Shown here piece after piece: positions 44,543-56,500 of a DNA stretch of 64,000 nucleotides (its first letter is position 1; every line of letters starts with the position of its first letter). The notes below the pieces were generated by a model. That model was not told the DNA's origin. It worked only from the letters and a program-made list of their open reading frames with translations, and searched no databases. A program made the translations under genes and the position numbers. Source of the stretch: an uncultured Ruminococcus sp. (GTDB taxonomy: Bacteria > Bacillota > Clostridia > Oscillospirales > Ruminococcaceae); contig CAMBLM010000013.1 of NCBI GenBank assembly GCA_945868475.1, positions 1-64,000 of the forward strand. Reading direction: 5' to 3'.

Positions 44543-45205
44543 ATGAAAAAGATATTAGCCGCTGTTGCTGCACTCGCAATGACAGGACTTCTCCTCGCAG
44601 GCTGCGGAAACAACAACGAAACTGTTACTGAAACAACTACCGAATCAGTTACGGAATCTGTTACCGAAGCAACAAAGGAAACGACCGAAGAAACCACCGA
44701 TTCTTCCGACGAAGCAGTTGATACAGATGACATGACCGATGACGTTACCGACGGCGAAGGAACCGACAGCTCGGACGATACGGTACTTATGCCGATGTTC
44801 GATGAAGAGAACGTTAATCCGCTCCAGAACCTTGTTCTTGCAACAATGGGTGACTTCTCCGATTGGCCGTCGCTTGCCGAAGTTAACGATGAGTTTATCC
44901 TCTCCGACTACTTCCTCCTCGACAAAAACAATCCGAACTACGAACAGCTTATCGTAATGCAGTGCCCGATGAGCGCTGTAATGTGTGAGATCATCATCAT
45001 CAAGGCAGACGATGTTGACGCTGCAAAGGCTGACCTTAAAGCAAGACAGAAAAAAGCACAGGACACCGATGCATTCTATCCCGATGACATCGAGAGAGCA
45101 GGAAACTCTATCGTTGGAACAAAGGGCGACTATGCATACTTCCTCATCTGCGAAAATCCAACAGAAGCAGAATCACTTCTCACAGCAGCGATCGACAATG
45201 CGTAA
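44543..45205 (+). CDS. DUF4358 lipoprotein
   Basis: A 220-residue surface lipoprotein: signal peptide with lipobox LAGC (Cys at about 21), a long Thr/Glu/Asp linker (about 25-80), then a compact domain (about 90-220) resembling DUF4358 (CPMSAVMCEIIIIKADDVDAAKADLKARQKKAQ). The function is unknown. AAAGGATG precedes the ATG. The mRNA leader contains repeat copy C. Confidence 0.8.
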   Translation: MKKILAAVAALAMTGLLLAGCGNNNETVTETTTESVTESVTEATKETTEETTDSSDEAVDTDDMTDDVTDGEGTDSSDDTVLMPMFDEENVNPLQNLVLATMGDFSDWPSLAEVNDEFILSDYFLLDKNNPNYEQLIVMQCPMSAVMCEIIIIKADDVDAAKADLKARQKKAQDTDAFYPDDIERAGNSIVGTKGDYAYFLICENPTEAESLLTAAIDNA

Positions 45206-45233
45206 TTAGCTTCGCTGTTCCGATAGAAATAAA

Positions 45234-45280
45234 ATAAAGGTACATTCACACTTTAAATCAATGTGAATGTACCTTTTTTC
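45234..45280. terminator. Bidirectional terminator between convergent genes
   Basis: AAAGGTACATTCACA / TGTGAATGTACCTTT with T and A runs serves both the lipoprotein gene and the MATE gene. An additional inverted repeat, CAATGCGTAATT / AATTACGCATTG, overlaps both stop codons. Confidence 0.85.
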
Positions 45281-45301
45281 TATAAATTGCGAATCAAGAA
45301 A

Positions 45302-46642
45302 TTACGCATTGACTTTGTTTCTCCACTTGCCGAAATGGTAACGTGCAACGCTCATTGCCGCCGTGAGAAGCCATGTAAGGCAGGTCGTTCCCCATACTGC
45401 CCAAATTCCAACGGACGGGAACTGCAAAAGTATCAGCGCGAAGCCAATTCTGCCGATTACCTCGACAAATCCGTTTATCATCGCGTATGTAACATCGCCT
45501 GCACCGTTGAGAAGTCCCCTCGTTGTATGGATAAGTCCGAGCGGAATGTAGAAGAACGCCGAAAGCATGAGTGCCTTTGAGCCAATGTCGATAACGGCTT
45601 CTTCCGTGACAAAAATACCAATGATATTTCTGCTGATAATGAGGAACAGCACGAGCATTGCAAGCGCGAAAGCTATCATTATCTTCACGGTCTTGTGATA
45701 GCCACGCACCGTTCTGTCAACATAGCCTGCGCCCATATTCTGTCCTGCGAAGGTTGAAAGTGCCGCATTGAGCGATGCAAACGGCTGCTGAACGAGCTGT
45801 TCCACGCGCATCGTTGCGGTATAAGCCGCCATAACGACCGAGCCGAATCCGTTCGCAACTCGCTGCAGGAATATCATCGAAACAGATATCATCGAGTTCT
45901 GGAGTGCGATCGGAACGCCTGTCTTTATGCACTTCGAGAAATATATTCCGCGAAGCTTCATTTCGTCCGAAGTCAGTTTGAAATACTTCACCTTTACAAA
46001 TGCAAAGATCATACAACCGACCGCCGAAACCGCCTGCGCAATTACCGTCGCAAGTGCCGCACCGTTTACGCCCATTTTGAACACGATAACAAAAACAAGG
46101 TCAAGCACAACATTTATAACACTCGCAACGATGAGGAAAACGAGCGGCGTTTTGCTGTCGCCGAGCGAGCGCATTACCGCATTTATCCAGTTGTAAAGTG
46201 AAACCGCTATCGTGCCAAGACACGCTATCTGCATATAACCATGCGCCGCGGAGTAAATCTCCGCGGGCGTGTTCATAAGCTTTAACAGCGGCCCTGAAAG
46301 CAGGAATGCGACAATGCTTATCACTGCGCCGAATATCAGCGCAGCATAAGCCGAGTTGACAATGTATCGCTTCACGTCTTCTTCACGCGCCGCACCGAAG
46401 CATTGTGCGATAAGAATTCCCGAACCGACCGAAAGACCGATGCAGAACGTATAGAAAAAATATGTGAGCGAACCCGTTGCGCCTACCGAAGCAAGCGCGT
46501 CATAGCCAAGATAACGTCCGACAATGACCGAATCCACAACATTGTAAAGCTGCTGAAAAAGGTTTCCCATAAGCAGCGGAAGTGTGAACCGAAGTATATG
46601 CGCAAGCTCATTTCCCTCGGTCATTTTTTTTTCATAAGCCAT
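45302..46642 (-). CDS. MATE family efflux transporter
   Basis: A 446-residue, 12-helix MATE pump of the DinF/NorM-like Clostridia group (LPLLMGNLFQQLYNVVDSVIVGRYLG at helix 1; WINAVMRSLGDSKTPL; QNMGAGYVDR). It likely exports cationic drugs by ion antiport. The ATG at 46642 is chosen with AAGGA nine bases upstream; the site lies inside the end of the GH2 gene, five bases away, so the two are coupled. Confidence 0.93.
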   Translation of the reverse strand: MAYEKKMTEGNELAHILRFTLPLLMGNLFQQLYNVVDSVIVGRYLGYDALASVGATGSLTYFFYTFCIGLSVGSGILIAQCFGAAREEDVKRYIVNSAYAALIFGAVISIVAFLLSGPLLKLMNTPAEIYSAAHGYMQIACLGTIAVSLYNWINAVMRSLGDSKTPLVFLIVASVINVVLDLVFVIVFKMGVNGAALATVIAQAVSAVGCMIFAFVKVKYFKLTSDEMKLRGIYFSKCIKTGVPIALQNSMISVSMIFLQRVANGFGSVVMAAYTATMRVEQLVQQPFASLNAALSTFAGQNMGAGYVDRTVRGYHKTVKIMIAFALAMLVLFLIISRNIIGIFVTEEAVIDIGSKALMLSAFFYIPLGLIHTTRGLLNGAGDVTYAMINGFVEVIGRIGFALILLQFPSVGIWAVWGTTCLTWLLTAAMSVARYHFGKWRNKVNA

Positions 46643-46647
46643 AGTTT

Positions 46648-49344
46648 TCAATCCTTAAATATTTTATCAAGCTCTCTAAGCGAAACCTCCGCAGTCGGAG
46701 CGAATTTGTCCGATGCGACGTATTCCGCAAGGCTCTTGTAAAGCTGACGGCATGGAACGCTGTCCGTCTTTTTATCGAGCCGAGCCGTGCAGACAAGAAG
46801 CTTTCCTCCGCACGTTTTTACCTCGAATATCGTTCCGAGCGAATGATTGCGGTCGTTCGTGTCAATGGTTCTCACAGCAGGTTCTATCGGAAGTCCGTCC
46901 AGTATCGCCGTGCGTGAACCCTCAACAGCATCATACCACTGCGCAGTCGAATAAATTTCACTCGGGAAGCCGTTCAGCATAGCGTTATCCTTGTCAACAA
47001 GCAGGCCGAGCGTTCCCACGGGGCTTGGCTTTTTCATCGAAACGGAAATGCTGTTGAACATATGATAATTCCAGAAATCCGTACAGTATGTTCCCTCTAT
47101 CGACTTGCTTTCAGGGAGTTTGTCAGGCATAAACAGCACATTTTCGCCGTTTGCGAGCCTTGCTTTCGCCTTTTCCCAATCGGTTTCCGCGCAGTTCGGA
47201 ACTTCGCTGACCTCTGGGAATATCCACAGGTCATAACCGTTCTTTATACCGTCCGTTTCAAGCGTGAGCCGAGCCTTTGCAGCCTTTTCAAGCTTCGGCA
47301 TTGCAAGCTTCACCGTTCCGAGCGTGAAAACTCCGCTTTTGAAGCTGCCCTTTGTGCAAAGCTCATATTCGGCAACATCACCGTCCGCTTCAAGCGTTAT
47401 CTTTACAACGGGGTCAACATCTGCCTTTTCGGCGTAGTTGTAAAGCATAACGGGCATCTCCGCTTCTTCGCCGCAGCTCCATACGAACTTCGGCAGACAA
47501 CCGAGAATTACCCTATCCGAGCAAAAACCTCTCCACTCTTCGGGAGAAATAACGCCCTTGCTCTCCATAAAGCTGTTCAGAATTCCGACAAGCGCCGTTC
47601 CCTGCCCCGTGAAATCCTGCAAGTCGAGAAGCTGGAATCCCGAAAGTTCGTCCGAACGCAGAGCGGTTTCGATCTCGTTCTTGTAACATTCAGCCGCAAA
47701 GCGTCCCGAAGCATTGAAATAGCTGTCGGCAAGGTGCGAAAGTCCTGCTTTTTCCAAGCGTTCACGGAAAATTTCAAGGTTGTAAGGCTTCAAAACACCC
47801 GTGTATTTCTCTATCTCGTTGTAGTCGGGGTACATAAAATACTGTCCGACTTCGTGCGAAATTACAGGAATTTCCGGGATAAATTCACTGCCGCCCTCGC
47901 CGAGCGAAACAGTTTTTACTCCCGTTCCGTACTGAATTTCGATAGTGCCGCCCTTTGTTTCGCCGTCCGAAACTACATTCGGCGCAATTATTTCATCGTA
48001 GTTGTAATTTGAATTTGGCGCAGCCGTCTGGATATGTCCGAGCGGTGCATCACACATCGCATAAGAACCTCTGAAAAGTCGGTCGTGCGAGAAGCGAACA
48101 CCAACAAAAAGATCATCGCCCTCAACAACGCACGGAATGAACTGGAAGTTGTTTGAACCCTGTGTGTAGAGGTGTCTGTTGTCGTGCGCCTTGTATCCGA
48201 GCAGAATCTCGTTCAATCGCTCCTTGCTGCCCCAAAGCTCGTTGCCGAGTGAAAGCGCAAAGAATGACGGGTGCGAGCCGAACTCGTCCAGAATTCGATA
48301 ACCCTCTTCAATAAGATAACGCTGACCGTCGTTAAGCTCCTCCTCGACCGTTCCCCAGAACGGCAGCTCGGGTTCAAGATAGATGCCAAGCTCGTCGGCA
48401 GCCTTGAAAGCCGCCTCGGGCGGACAGCAGGTGTGAAAGCGATAGTGGTTTATGCCGTGTTCCTTTGCAGTTTTCATCACTTTCAGCCACGATGCCTTGT
48501 CCATCGGTGCTGCTCCCGTCATCGGGAAGATCATTCCATCGTGTTTTCCGCGCAGGAACGCTCTTTCGCCGTTGATAAGAAGCTTTCTTCCGTTTGTTTC
48601 GTACTTTTTCAAGCCGAAAGTTACTGTCTGAACGTCCTCGCCGCAGGTAACATTGAGCGTATACAAATTATGCTCAAACTCGTTCCATGGCTTTGCACCG
48701 TCAAGCTTATATTCAAACTCAAATTCACCCTCGGCGGTAAAAGTTTGCGCACTGAAGCCATCGACCTGAACTGTAACATCAGCGCAAGCTGTCATTTCGC
48801 CCTTTATAACAATGCTGCTCTCGTCAAGCTTCATGAAAACTCGTATTTTCTCCGCACGGACTTTTTTCTCAGCCGAAATGAACATCTCGCCGAGGATTCC
48901 GAGCCAGTTCGTCTGCGTATCGGGCGAAGTCATGTGTCCTCCGGGAACAGGATAGCCAATATTGCTTACTTTTACCGTGATATCGTTTTCACCGTCAGAA
49001 ATAAGGTCGGTGATATTGTATCGATGCGAAGTACAAAGGCTGTTCTGAACTCCTGCGGATCTGCCGTTTATGTAAACCTCGCTTATTCTTGTCCTTTCAA
49101 GCGTGAGGAAGAATTCCTCGTCCGTTTCGGCTTTACGAAGCTTGATTTTCCTGTTGTAGACTGCGCTGCCCTCAAACTTATACGGGTCGCCGAGGTAGCC
49201 GTCAACACGTTCTTCGCCGAACGGTGAAAGCTTCATCTGCGAAACTGTTGACGGAAGCGTTGTGCTGCCGCATGAAACCTCTGTATTTTCGGAGTTGATG
49301 AGCTTATAGTCCCATTTTCCGCTTATATCAAATTTTTCTGTCAT
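46648..49344 (-). CDS. Cytoplasmic GH2 glycosidase
   Basis: This 898-residue enzyme has no signal peptide. The N-terminal sugar-binding (jelly-roll) and Ig-like domains of GH2 run to about 260 (GKWDYKLI; VYNRKIKL; RTRISEVYINGR), then the TIM barrel with acid/base glutamate in SLGNELWG and likely nucleophile in ISHEVGQYF. The last 300 residues are an extra C-terminal region. Beta-galactosidase, glucuronidase or mannosidase activity is possible; the usual GH2 substrate-defining strings are not clear enough to choose. It would act on imported oligosaccharides. The MATE gene follows. Confidence 0.87.
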   Translation of the reverse strand: MTEKFDISGKWDYKLINSENTEVSCGSTTLPSTVSQMKLSPFGEERVDGYLGDPYKFEGSAVYNRKIKLRKAETDEEFFLTLERTRISEVYINGRSAGVQNSLCTSHRYNITDLISDGENDITVKVSNIGYPVPGGHMTSPDTQTNWLGILGEMFISAEKKVRAEKIRVFMKLDESSIVIKGEMTACADVTVQVDGFSAQTFTAEGEFEFEYKLDGAKPWNEFEHNLYTLNVTCGEDVQTVTFGLKKYETNGRKLLINGERAFLRGKHDGMIFPMTGAAPMDKASWLKVMKTAKEHGINHYRFHTCCPPEAAFKAADELGIYLEPELPFWGTVEEELNDGQRYLIEEGYRILDEFGSHPSFFALSLGNELWGSKERLNEILLGYKAHDNRHLYTQGSNNFQFIPCVVEGDDLFVGVRFSHDRLFRGSYAMCDAPLGHIQTAAPNSNYNYDEIIAPNVVSDGETKGGTIEIQYGTGVKTVSLGEGGSEFIPEIPVISHEVGQYFMYPDYNEIEKYTGVLKPYNLEIFRERLEKAGLSHLADSYFNASGRFAAECYKNEIETALRSDELSGFQLLDLQDFTGQGTALVGILNSFMESKGVISPEEWRGFCSDRVILGCLPKFVWSCGEEAEMPVMLYNYAEKADVDPVVKITLEADGDVAEYELCTKGSFKSGVFTLGTVKLAMPKLEKAAKARLTLETDGIKNGYDLWIFPEVSEVPNCAETDWEKAKARLANGENVLFMPDKLPESKSIEGTYCTDFWNYHMFNSISVSMKKPSPVGTLGLLVDKDNAMLNGFPSEIYSTAQWYDAVEGSRTAILDGLPIEPAVRTIDTNDRNHSLGTIFEVKTCGGKLLVCTARLDKKTDSVPCRQLYKSLAEYVASDKFAPTAEVSLRELDKIFKD

Positions 49345-49378
49345 ACATACCCTCCAATAATGCGATTATCGTCCTTTT

Positions 49379-49407
49379 ATTTTATCACATTATTACTGTA
49401 TTTTCAA
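49379..49407 (-). promoter_or_regulatory. Promoter for GH2-MATE
   Basis: TTGAAA and TAAAAT with a 17-base spacer, about 35 bases before the GH2 start. Confidence 0.7.
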
Positions 49408-49418
49408 GAGATAACAAT

Positions 49419-49455
49419 AAAAAACCGCCGCATGAAATTTCACACGGCGGTTTTG
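49419..49455 (-). terminator. Terminator of rpoBC
   Basis: AAAACCGCCG / CGGCGGTTTT stem with a T run on the minus strand, directly after rpoC. Confidence 0.88.
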
Positions 49456-49465
49456 TCATTTCAGC

Positions 49466-52400
49466 TTAGAGATTCTGCGCTGTTGGTGCGCTGTGGTCTG
49501 TGAAGCCTTCGTTTTTCATAATGGTTACGTTGTTATAGACAGCCATACCTGTACCTGCAGGAATAAGCTTACCGATAATAACGTTCTCTTTAAGTCCGAG
49601 GAGGTGGTCAGTCTTGCCCTTGATAGCTGCATCGGTGAGCGCTCTTGTTGTTTCCTGGAAGGAAGCAGCGGAAAGGAAGCTCTCGGAGTTGGAAGCAGCC
49701 TTTGTGATACCCTGAAGAACAGGGAAATATGTTACGAAGCTAAGTCCCTCTTCGCCTGCGTCCATACGCTTCTTGATATCTTCGTTGATCTCGGCGATTT
49801 CCTTTCTGTCAACGAGTGAACCCGGGAGGAGATAGCTTGAACCGCTGTCATCGACCTTGACCTTCTGGAGCATCTGACGAACGATAACTTCGATGTGCTT
49901 ATCGTTGATATCAACACCCTGAAGACGGTAAACCTTCTGAACTTCGGTGATGATATAGTTCTGAACAGCCTGCTGACCGTTTACTGCAAGGATATCGCCG
50001 GGGTTGATCGAGCCTTCTGTAAGAGGCTGACCTGCGGTAACGGTGTCACCTGCGGAAACCTTGATCTTGTAGCCGTAAGGAACAGGATAATACTCTTCCT
50101 CGCCCGTTTCATCGCTCTTGATGATAACGTTTCTGGTCTTCTTGATCTCTTCTATACGAACCGTACCTGCAGCCTTTGCAATGATAGCAGCATTCTTAGG
50201 ACGGCGGCTTTCAAAGAGTTCTTCGACACGTGGAAGACCCTGTGTGATATCTTCTGCGGAAGCGATACCACCCGTATGGAACGTTCTCATTGTAAGCTGT
50301 GTACCCGGTTCACCGATGGACTGTGCAGCGATTACGCCGACAGCTTCACCGACACGGACGATGTTGTTGTTTGCAAGGTTTGCACCGTAGCACTTAGCAC
50401 ATACGCCGTTCTTAGCCTTACAGTTAAGGACGGAGCGGATAGTAACCTTTTCGACTCCGCTGTCAACGACCTTCTGTGCGTCAGCATCGTTCATAAGTCT
50501 GTTGTGGCTCATGATGAGGTCGCCCGTTGCAGGATCGCGGAGATCCTCGAGGAGGTATCTGCCGATAAGTCTTTCCTTGAGCGGTTCGATCATTTCGTTG
50601 CCGTTCTTGATAGTGTAAACTTCGATACCCTCATCAGTTCCGCAGTCTTCTTCGTGAATGATGACTTCCTGCGAAACGTCAACAAGACGTCTTGTGAGGT
50701 AACCCGAGTCAGCGGTACGAAGAGCCGTATCGGCAAGTCCCTTACGCGCACCACGGGAAGAAATGAAGTATTCGAGAATGTTAAGACCTTCACGGTAATT
50801 AGCACGAATAGGCATCTCGATAGTCGAACCCGAGGTGTTGGCGATAAGTCCACGCATACCTGCGAGCTGTCTGATCTGGTTGATAGAACCACGGGCACCG
50901 GAGTCAGCCATCATATGAATAGGATTGTTCTCGATGTCGTAGTGCTTCTTGATGCAGTTTGTGAGGTCATCGGTAGCCTGATTCCAGATGCTGATAAATC
51001 GCTTGGACTTCTCAGCAGCCGAGATAAAGCCTCTCTTGTAGAGCTTGTTGATCTTCTCTACCTGAGCGTCAGCATCGGCAACGATCTCCTTCTTCTCGGG
51101 AGGGATAAGTGCGTCGCAGACAGCAACGGTAAGAGCAGCCTTTGTGGAATATTTGTATCCGAGAGCCTTGATCTTGTCGAGAACTTCGGAAGTAACGGTC
51201 GTACCGTGAATTCTTATGCAGCGTTCGATGATGTCGGAGAGCTGCTTCTTCTTAACGAGGAAGTCGATCTCGAGGTCGAACTGCTTGTCGGAGTTCGTTC
51301 TGTCAACATAACCGAGGTTCTGCGGAATATTTTCATTGAAGATAAGTCGGCCTGCTGTGCAGTCGATGAGCTTGGAAACTGTCTTTCCGCCGACTTCCTT
51401 GGAAATACGAACCTTGATAGCAGCGTGAATGGAGATAACGTGAGCATCATAAGCCATAAGAGCTTCGTTTACGTCACGGAAGATCTTGCCCTCACCGGGT
51501 TCGCCTGCCTTCTTCATTGTGAGGTAGTAAGAACCAAGCACCATATCCTGTGAAGGAACGGCAACAGGACGTCCGTCAGACGGCTTCAGGAGGTTGTTAG
51601 CAGCAAGCATAAGGAAACGTGCTTCTGCCTGAGCTTCTGCGGAAAGCGGGAGATGGACAGCCATCTGGTCACCGTCGAAGTCAGCGTTGAACGCTGTACA
51701 TACGAGCGGATGAAGCTTGATAGCTCTGCCTTCTACGAGGATAGGCTCGAATGCCTGAATACCGAGTCTGTGAAGCGTTGGGGCACGGTTAAGGAATACA
51801 GGATGATCCTTAATAACGTTCTCGAGCGCATCCCAAACTTCGTTCTTGGAACGCTCTACCATCTTACGGGCAGACTTGATGTTTGTAACTACCTTTGTAT
51901 CTACAAGACGCTTCATAACGAAAGGCTTGAAGAGTTCAAGAGCCATTTCCTTAGGAAGACCGCACTGGTACATCTTGAGTTCAGGGCCAACGACGATAAC
52001 GGAACGTCCGGAGTAATCAACACGCTTACCGAGAAGGTTCTGACGGAAACGTCCCTGCTTACCCTTGAGCATATCGGAAAGAGATTTGAGCGCACGGTTG
52101 TTAGGACCTGTAACAGGTCTGCCGTGTCTGCCGTTGTCGATAAGTGCGTCAACAGCTTCCTGGAGCATTCTCTTTTCGTTTCTGATGATGATATCAGGTG
52201 CTTCGAGTTCGAGCATCTTTTTAAGACGGTTATTTCTGTTGATAACACGTCTGTAAAGGTCGTTAAGGTCGGAAGTTGCATAACGTCCGCCGTCGAGCAT
52301 TACCATAGGACGGATATCCGGTGGGATAACAGGGATAGCCTGCATTATCATCCATGATGGCTTGTTGTTGGAAAGACGGAAGCTCTCGATGATTTCAAGA

Positions 52401-53368
52401 CGCTTTAAAAACTTGATCTTCTTCTGACCTGCAGGGAGATCTTTAAGCTCTTCCTTGAGTTCATCGGAAGCCCATGTAAGGTTATCCTTCCAGTTAGCCT
52501 TGTCAACAAGGTCGTCATAATCGCCGTTTGCGTTCTTTTCACCTACATTGTCGAAGAAAAGGCGTTCGATATAGTGCGAACCTGTTTCAACTTCGATAAC
52601 GGATTTGTGTTCTTCCTCACGAAGACGGTTATAAGCAAGCACCTCATCTGTATAGGTAAGGCGGTCAACAACTTCGCCGACTGTGAAATCTTCGCTGTCA
52701 GCATTATCCTTGATAACATAGTAACGTCTTGCAAGGAAATCTGTGATCTGATCTTCTGTAAGACCTGTTACAGCGGAGAATCTTTCGATCTTCTGACGGA
52801 TAAAGTTATCATATCTGTCGGGATCGTATTCTTCGAGGAGTTCGAGGATAGCTTCTGCGCCCATTTCGGCTACAAAATCGTCCTCATACTTCTCGCGCAT
52901 ATCCATATATTCTTTTTCTGTAAGAAGCTGCTTTTTAACAAGCTCTGTGTTGCCCGGATCGACAACGATATACTTTGTGAAGTAAAGAATTTCTTCAAGA
53001 CGCTTCTGAGAAACCTCGATGACCTGACCGATCCTGGACGGTGTGCCTTTGAAGTACCAGATATGGGAAACAGGAGCAGCAAGCTCAATATGACCCATAC
53101 GCTCACGTCTTACCTTAGCGCGTGTAACTTCAACGCCGCAGCGTTCGCAGACTTTGCCCTTGAAACGTATCTTCTTATACTTGCCGCAGTGACATTCCCA
53201 GTCCTTTGTAGGTCCGAAGATCCTTTCGCAGAAAAGACCGTCGCGTTCAGGCTTCTGAGTTCTGTAGTTTATGGTTTCAGGTCTTTCAACAACGCCGTGC
53301 GACCAGCTTCTGATCTGTTCGGGGGATGCAAGACCGATTTTAATTGATTCAAATGTGTTGAATTCCAA
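49466..53368 (-). CDS. rpoC: RNA polymerase beta' subunit
   Basis: The catalytic beta' subunit (1300 residues) shows the N-terminal zinc finger ([20 protein letters not shown]), the active-site loop NADFDGD that binds Mg2+, the bridge-helix/trigger-loop region ([18 protein letters not shown]) and a second cysteine cluster ([15 protein letters not shown]). It is longer than Bacillus RpoC (about 1200). It follows rpoB after a 176-base structured spacer. Confidence 0.98.
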   Translation of the reverse strand: MEFNTFESIKIGLASPEQIRSWSHGVVERPETINYRTQKPERDGLFCERIFGPTKDWECHCGKYKKIRFKGKVCERCGVEVTRAKVRRERMGHIELAAPVSHIWYFKGTPSRIGQVIEVSQKRLEEILYFTKYIVVDPGNTELVKKQLLTEKEYMDMREKYEDDFVAEMGAEAILELLEEYDPDRYDNFIRQKIERFSAVTGLTEDQITDFLARRYYVIKDNADSEDFTVGEVVDRLTYTDEVLAYNRLREEEHKSVIEVETGSHYIERLFFDNVGEKNANGDYDDLVDKANWKDNLTWASDELKEELKDLPAGQKKIKFLKRLEIIESFRLSNNKPSWMIMQAIPVIPPDIRPMVMLDGGRYATSDLNDLYRRVINRNNRLKKMLELEAPDIIIRNEKRMLQEAVDALIDNGRHGRPVTGPNNRALKSLSDMLKGKQGRFRQNLLGKRVDYSGRSVIVVGPELKMYQCGLPKEMALELFKPFVMKRLVDTKVVTNIKSARKMVERSKNEVWDALENVIKDHPVFLNRAPTLHRLGIQAFEPILVEGRAIKLHPLVCTAFNADFDGDQMAVHLPLSAEAQAEARFLMLAANNLLKPSDGRPVAVPSQDMVLGSYYLTMKKAGEPGEGKIFRDVNEALMAYDAHVISIHAAIKVRISKEVGGKTVSKLIDCTAGRLIFNENIPQNLGYVDRTNSDKQFDLEIDFLVKKKQLSDIIERCIRIHGTTVTSEVLDKIKALGYKYSTKAALTVAVCDALIPPEKKEIVADADAQVEKINKLYKRGFISAAEKSKRFISIWNQATDDLTNCIKKHYDIENNPIHMMADSGARGSINQIRQLAGMRGLIANTSGSTIEMPIRANYREGLNILEYFISSRGARKGLADTALRTADSGYLTRRLVDVSQEVIIHEEDCGTDEGIEVYTIKNGNEMIEPLKERLIGRYLLEDLRDPATGDLIMSHNRLMNDADAQKVVDSGVEKVTIRSVLNCKAKNGVCAKCYGANLANNNIVRVGEAVGVIAAQSIGEPGTQLTMRTFHTGGIASAEDITQGLPRVEELFESRRPKNAAIIAKAAGTVRIEEIKKTRNVIIKSDETGEEEYYPVPYGYKIKVSAGDTVTAGQPLTEGSINPGDILAVNGQQAVQNYIITEVQKVYRLQGVDINDKHIEVIVRQMLQKVKVDDSGSSYLLPGSLVDRKEIAEINEDIKKRMDAGEEGLSFVTYFPVLQGITKAASNSESFLSAASFQETTRALTDAAIKGKTDHLLGLKENVIIGKLIPAGTGMAVYNNVTIMKNEGFTDHSAPTAQNL

Positions 53369-53418
53369 CAGCTAACACTCCTTTAAACATTTTACTCTTA
53401 AAGGCTCGTAAACCGACT

Positions 53419-53485
53419 CTGCATTTTGCCCGAAGGCAGCGTATAATGTCCGCTTTCACGGACCTTATACGCCTTTTGTATGCAG
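53419..53485 (-). other. Structured RNA segment in the rpoB-rpoC spacer
   Basis: CTGCAT / ATGCAG close a junction that holds a long hairpin (GCGTATAA-GGTCCG with CGGAC-TTATACGC) and a small GCC-TTC-GGC hairpin. rpoB-rpoC gaps are often under 100 bases; this one could be a processing site or an attenuator. There is no T run next to the stem. Confidence 0.5.
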
Positions 53486-53544
53486 TTTTATCGGCATAAA
53501 ACAGAATACGCAGAGAAAAACGCACTCTGTTTTGTTTATTCGGG

Positions 53545-56500
53545 TCAGATCAGATCGCTGTCGTCACCGTCATCGAAAGTGAGGTCATCGTCATCGTCGC
53601 TGTCCCCATCTTCGTCAGCAAAATCGTCAATATCGTCATAATCCTTGTATGAGTAGCCGTCATCTTCGTCCTCGACATAAACATCGCTCATATCCATATC
53701 GTCTGCATCAGCAACCGGCTGTGGAATGATATCGTCATCATCATCGAAGGACTGCTTGAGGTCGATCTCATCGCCGTCAGAGTTGAGGACTTTGACATCA
53801 AGACCGAGTGACTGGAGTTCCTTGACAAGAACTCGGAACGATTCGGGAACGCCCGGCTTAGGAACATTCTGTCCCTTAACGATAGCTTCGTATGTCTTGA
53901 CACGTCCGACTGTATCGTCCGACTTGACTGTGAGTATTTCCTGAAGTGTATAAGCTGCACCGTAAGCTTCGAGAGCCCAAACTTCCATTTCTCCGAAACG
54001 CTGGCCGCCGAACTGGGCTTTACCGCCGAGAGGCTGCTGTGTAACGAGGGAGTAAGGACCAACGGAACGTGCATGGATCTTATCATCAACAAGGTGGTGG
54101 AGCTTGAGGTAGTACATATATCCGACTGTAACGGGGTTATCGAACTTTTCACCCGTTCTTCCATCGTAAACGTCGGTCTTACCGTCTTCTCTCATGCCTG
54201 CCTGCTTGAACATCTCACGGATATCATCTTCGTGAGCACCGTCGAATACAGGGGTCATTACCTTCCAGCCGAGCTTCTTTGCAGCCATACCGAGATGAAC
54301 TTCAAGAACCTGACCGATGTTCATACGCGAAGGAACGCCGAGAGGGTTAAGAACGATATCGAGCGGTGTACCGTCAGGGAGGAACGGCATATCTTCGGAT
54401 TTAAGGATACGGGAAACGACACCCTTGTTACCGTGACGGCCTGCCATCTTATCGCCGACGGAGATCTTACGCTTCTGTGCGATGTAGCAGCGAACGAGCA
54501 TATTAACGCCCGGTGCAAGCTCCTTGCACTTATCACGTGTAAATACCTTAACATCAACGATGATACCTGCTTCGCCGTGAGGAACTTTAAGGGAGTTGTC
54601 ACGGACTTCTCTTGCCTTTTCACCGAAAATAGCACGGAGAAGTCTTTCTTCTGCTGTAAGCTCAGTTTCACCCTTAGGTGTTACCTTGCCGACGAGGATA
54701 TCACCGGCACGGACTTCAGCACCGATACGAATGATTCCGCGGTCGTCAAGATCCTTCAGAGCGTCATCGCCGACATTAGGAATGTCACGGGTGATCTCTT
54801 CGGGTCCGAGCTTTGTATCTCTTGCTTCGATCTCATATTCTTCAATATGGATAGAAGTGTACATATCTTCACGAACAACACGTTCATTAAGGAGAACGGC
54901 GTCTTCGTAGTTGTAGCCTTCCCAGGTCATGAAGCCGATGAGGGCATTCTTACCGATGGAAATTTCACCGTTGCAGGTTGCAGGACCGTCAGCGAGGACC
55001 TGACCAACGTGAACTTCTTCACCGCAGTCAACGATAGGACGCTGATTGATGCAAGTACCCTGGTTGGAACGCTTGAACTTGATAAGTTCGTAGGTGTGGG
55101 TTGCGCCCGTGCCGTCCTTAACAACGATCTCATCGGCGGAAACCTTTTCTACAACACCATCGTGCTTGGAAACAACGCAGACACCCGAGTCAACGGCAGC
55201 CTTGTATTCCATACCTGTACCAACGATAGGAGCTTCTGTTTTAAGAAGAGGAACGGCCTGACGCTGCATGTTTGAACCCATGAGCGCACGGTTTGCGTCA
55301 TCGTTTTCGAGGAACGGAATGGAAGCAGTCGCAATGGAAACAACCATCTTAGGAGAAACGTCCATGTAGTCGATACGTTCTCTTTCACATTCGAGGATCT
55401 GATCTCTGTAACGTGCGTTAACGATAGGTCTTGCGAACTTGTGATCTTCTGTAAGAGGTTCGTTAGCCTGCGCAACTGTGTAGTTATCCTCCATATCGGC
55501 AGTCATGTAAACTACCTCATCGGTAACTACGCCGGTAGCCTTATCGACCTTTCTGTAAGGCGCTTCGATAAAGCCGTATTCATTGATCCTTGCGAATGAA
55601 GCAAGGTAGGAGATAAGTCCGATGTTAGGACCTTCAGGGGTTTCGATAGGACACATTCTTCCGTAGTGGGAGTAGTGAACGTCACGAACCTCGAATCCGG
55701 CACGGTCACGGGAAAGACCGCCGGGGCCGAGGGCTGAAAGTCTTCTCTTATGAGTAAGCTCTGCGAGAGGGTTCGTCTGATCCATGAACTGTGAAAGCGG
55801 TGATGAACCGAAGAATTCCTTTATCGCAGCTGTGATAGGTCTGATATTGATGAGAGATTCCGCAGACATCGCACCCTCGTTCTGGGTCTGGGTGTTCATT
55901 CTTTCACGGATAACTCTTTCCATTCTCGCAAAACCAATTCTGAACTGGTTCTGGAGAAGTTCGCCAACGGAACGGATACGTCTGTTGCCGAGGTGGTCGA
56001 TATCGTCAACCGTACCAACGCCTTCGCAGAGGTTGATGAAGTAGCTGATAGTTGCATAGATATCGTCAAGAATGATATGCTTCGGAACAAGCTCTTCAAG
56101 ACGGCTCTTTACCATCTCTTCGATCTCTTCCTTGTCAGCGGCATTTTCGAGGATATCCTTGAGGACTGCAAAAGAAACCTTCTCATTGATGCCGTACTTG
56201 GCAGGGTCAAAGTCAACGTAAGGAGCGATATCTACCATGCCGTTGCCGATAACCTTGACTTCTCTCTGCTCGGTTCTGTGAGCGGATTCGCCTGTCGGAG
56301 TGGTGTAGAATTCCTTATGCTCAACATCGAGCCAAACTTCGGAAACACCTGCCTGCTCGATCTCGAGAGCCTTGTCCATTGTGATGAGTTCGCCCTCGTC
56401 AGCCATAATTTCACCCGTAAGAGGATTTGCAACCGGACGTGAGAGTCTGTGGCCTGCGATCCTTGAAGCAACGCCGAGCTTCTTATTATACTTATAGCGT

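Noticed and set aside
49895..51553. 552-codon open frame opposite rpoC
   Set aside because: It is an antisense shadow of the strongly codon-biased rpoC gene, without a ribosome site or domain.
54073..55275. 400-codon open frame opposite rpoB
   Set aside because: Same reason: a shadow of rpoB with low-quality composition.
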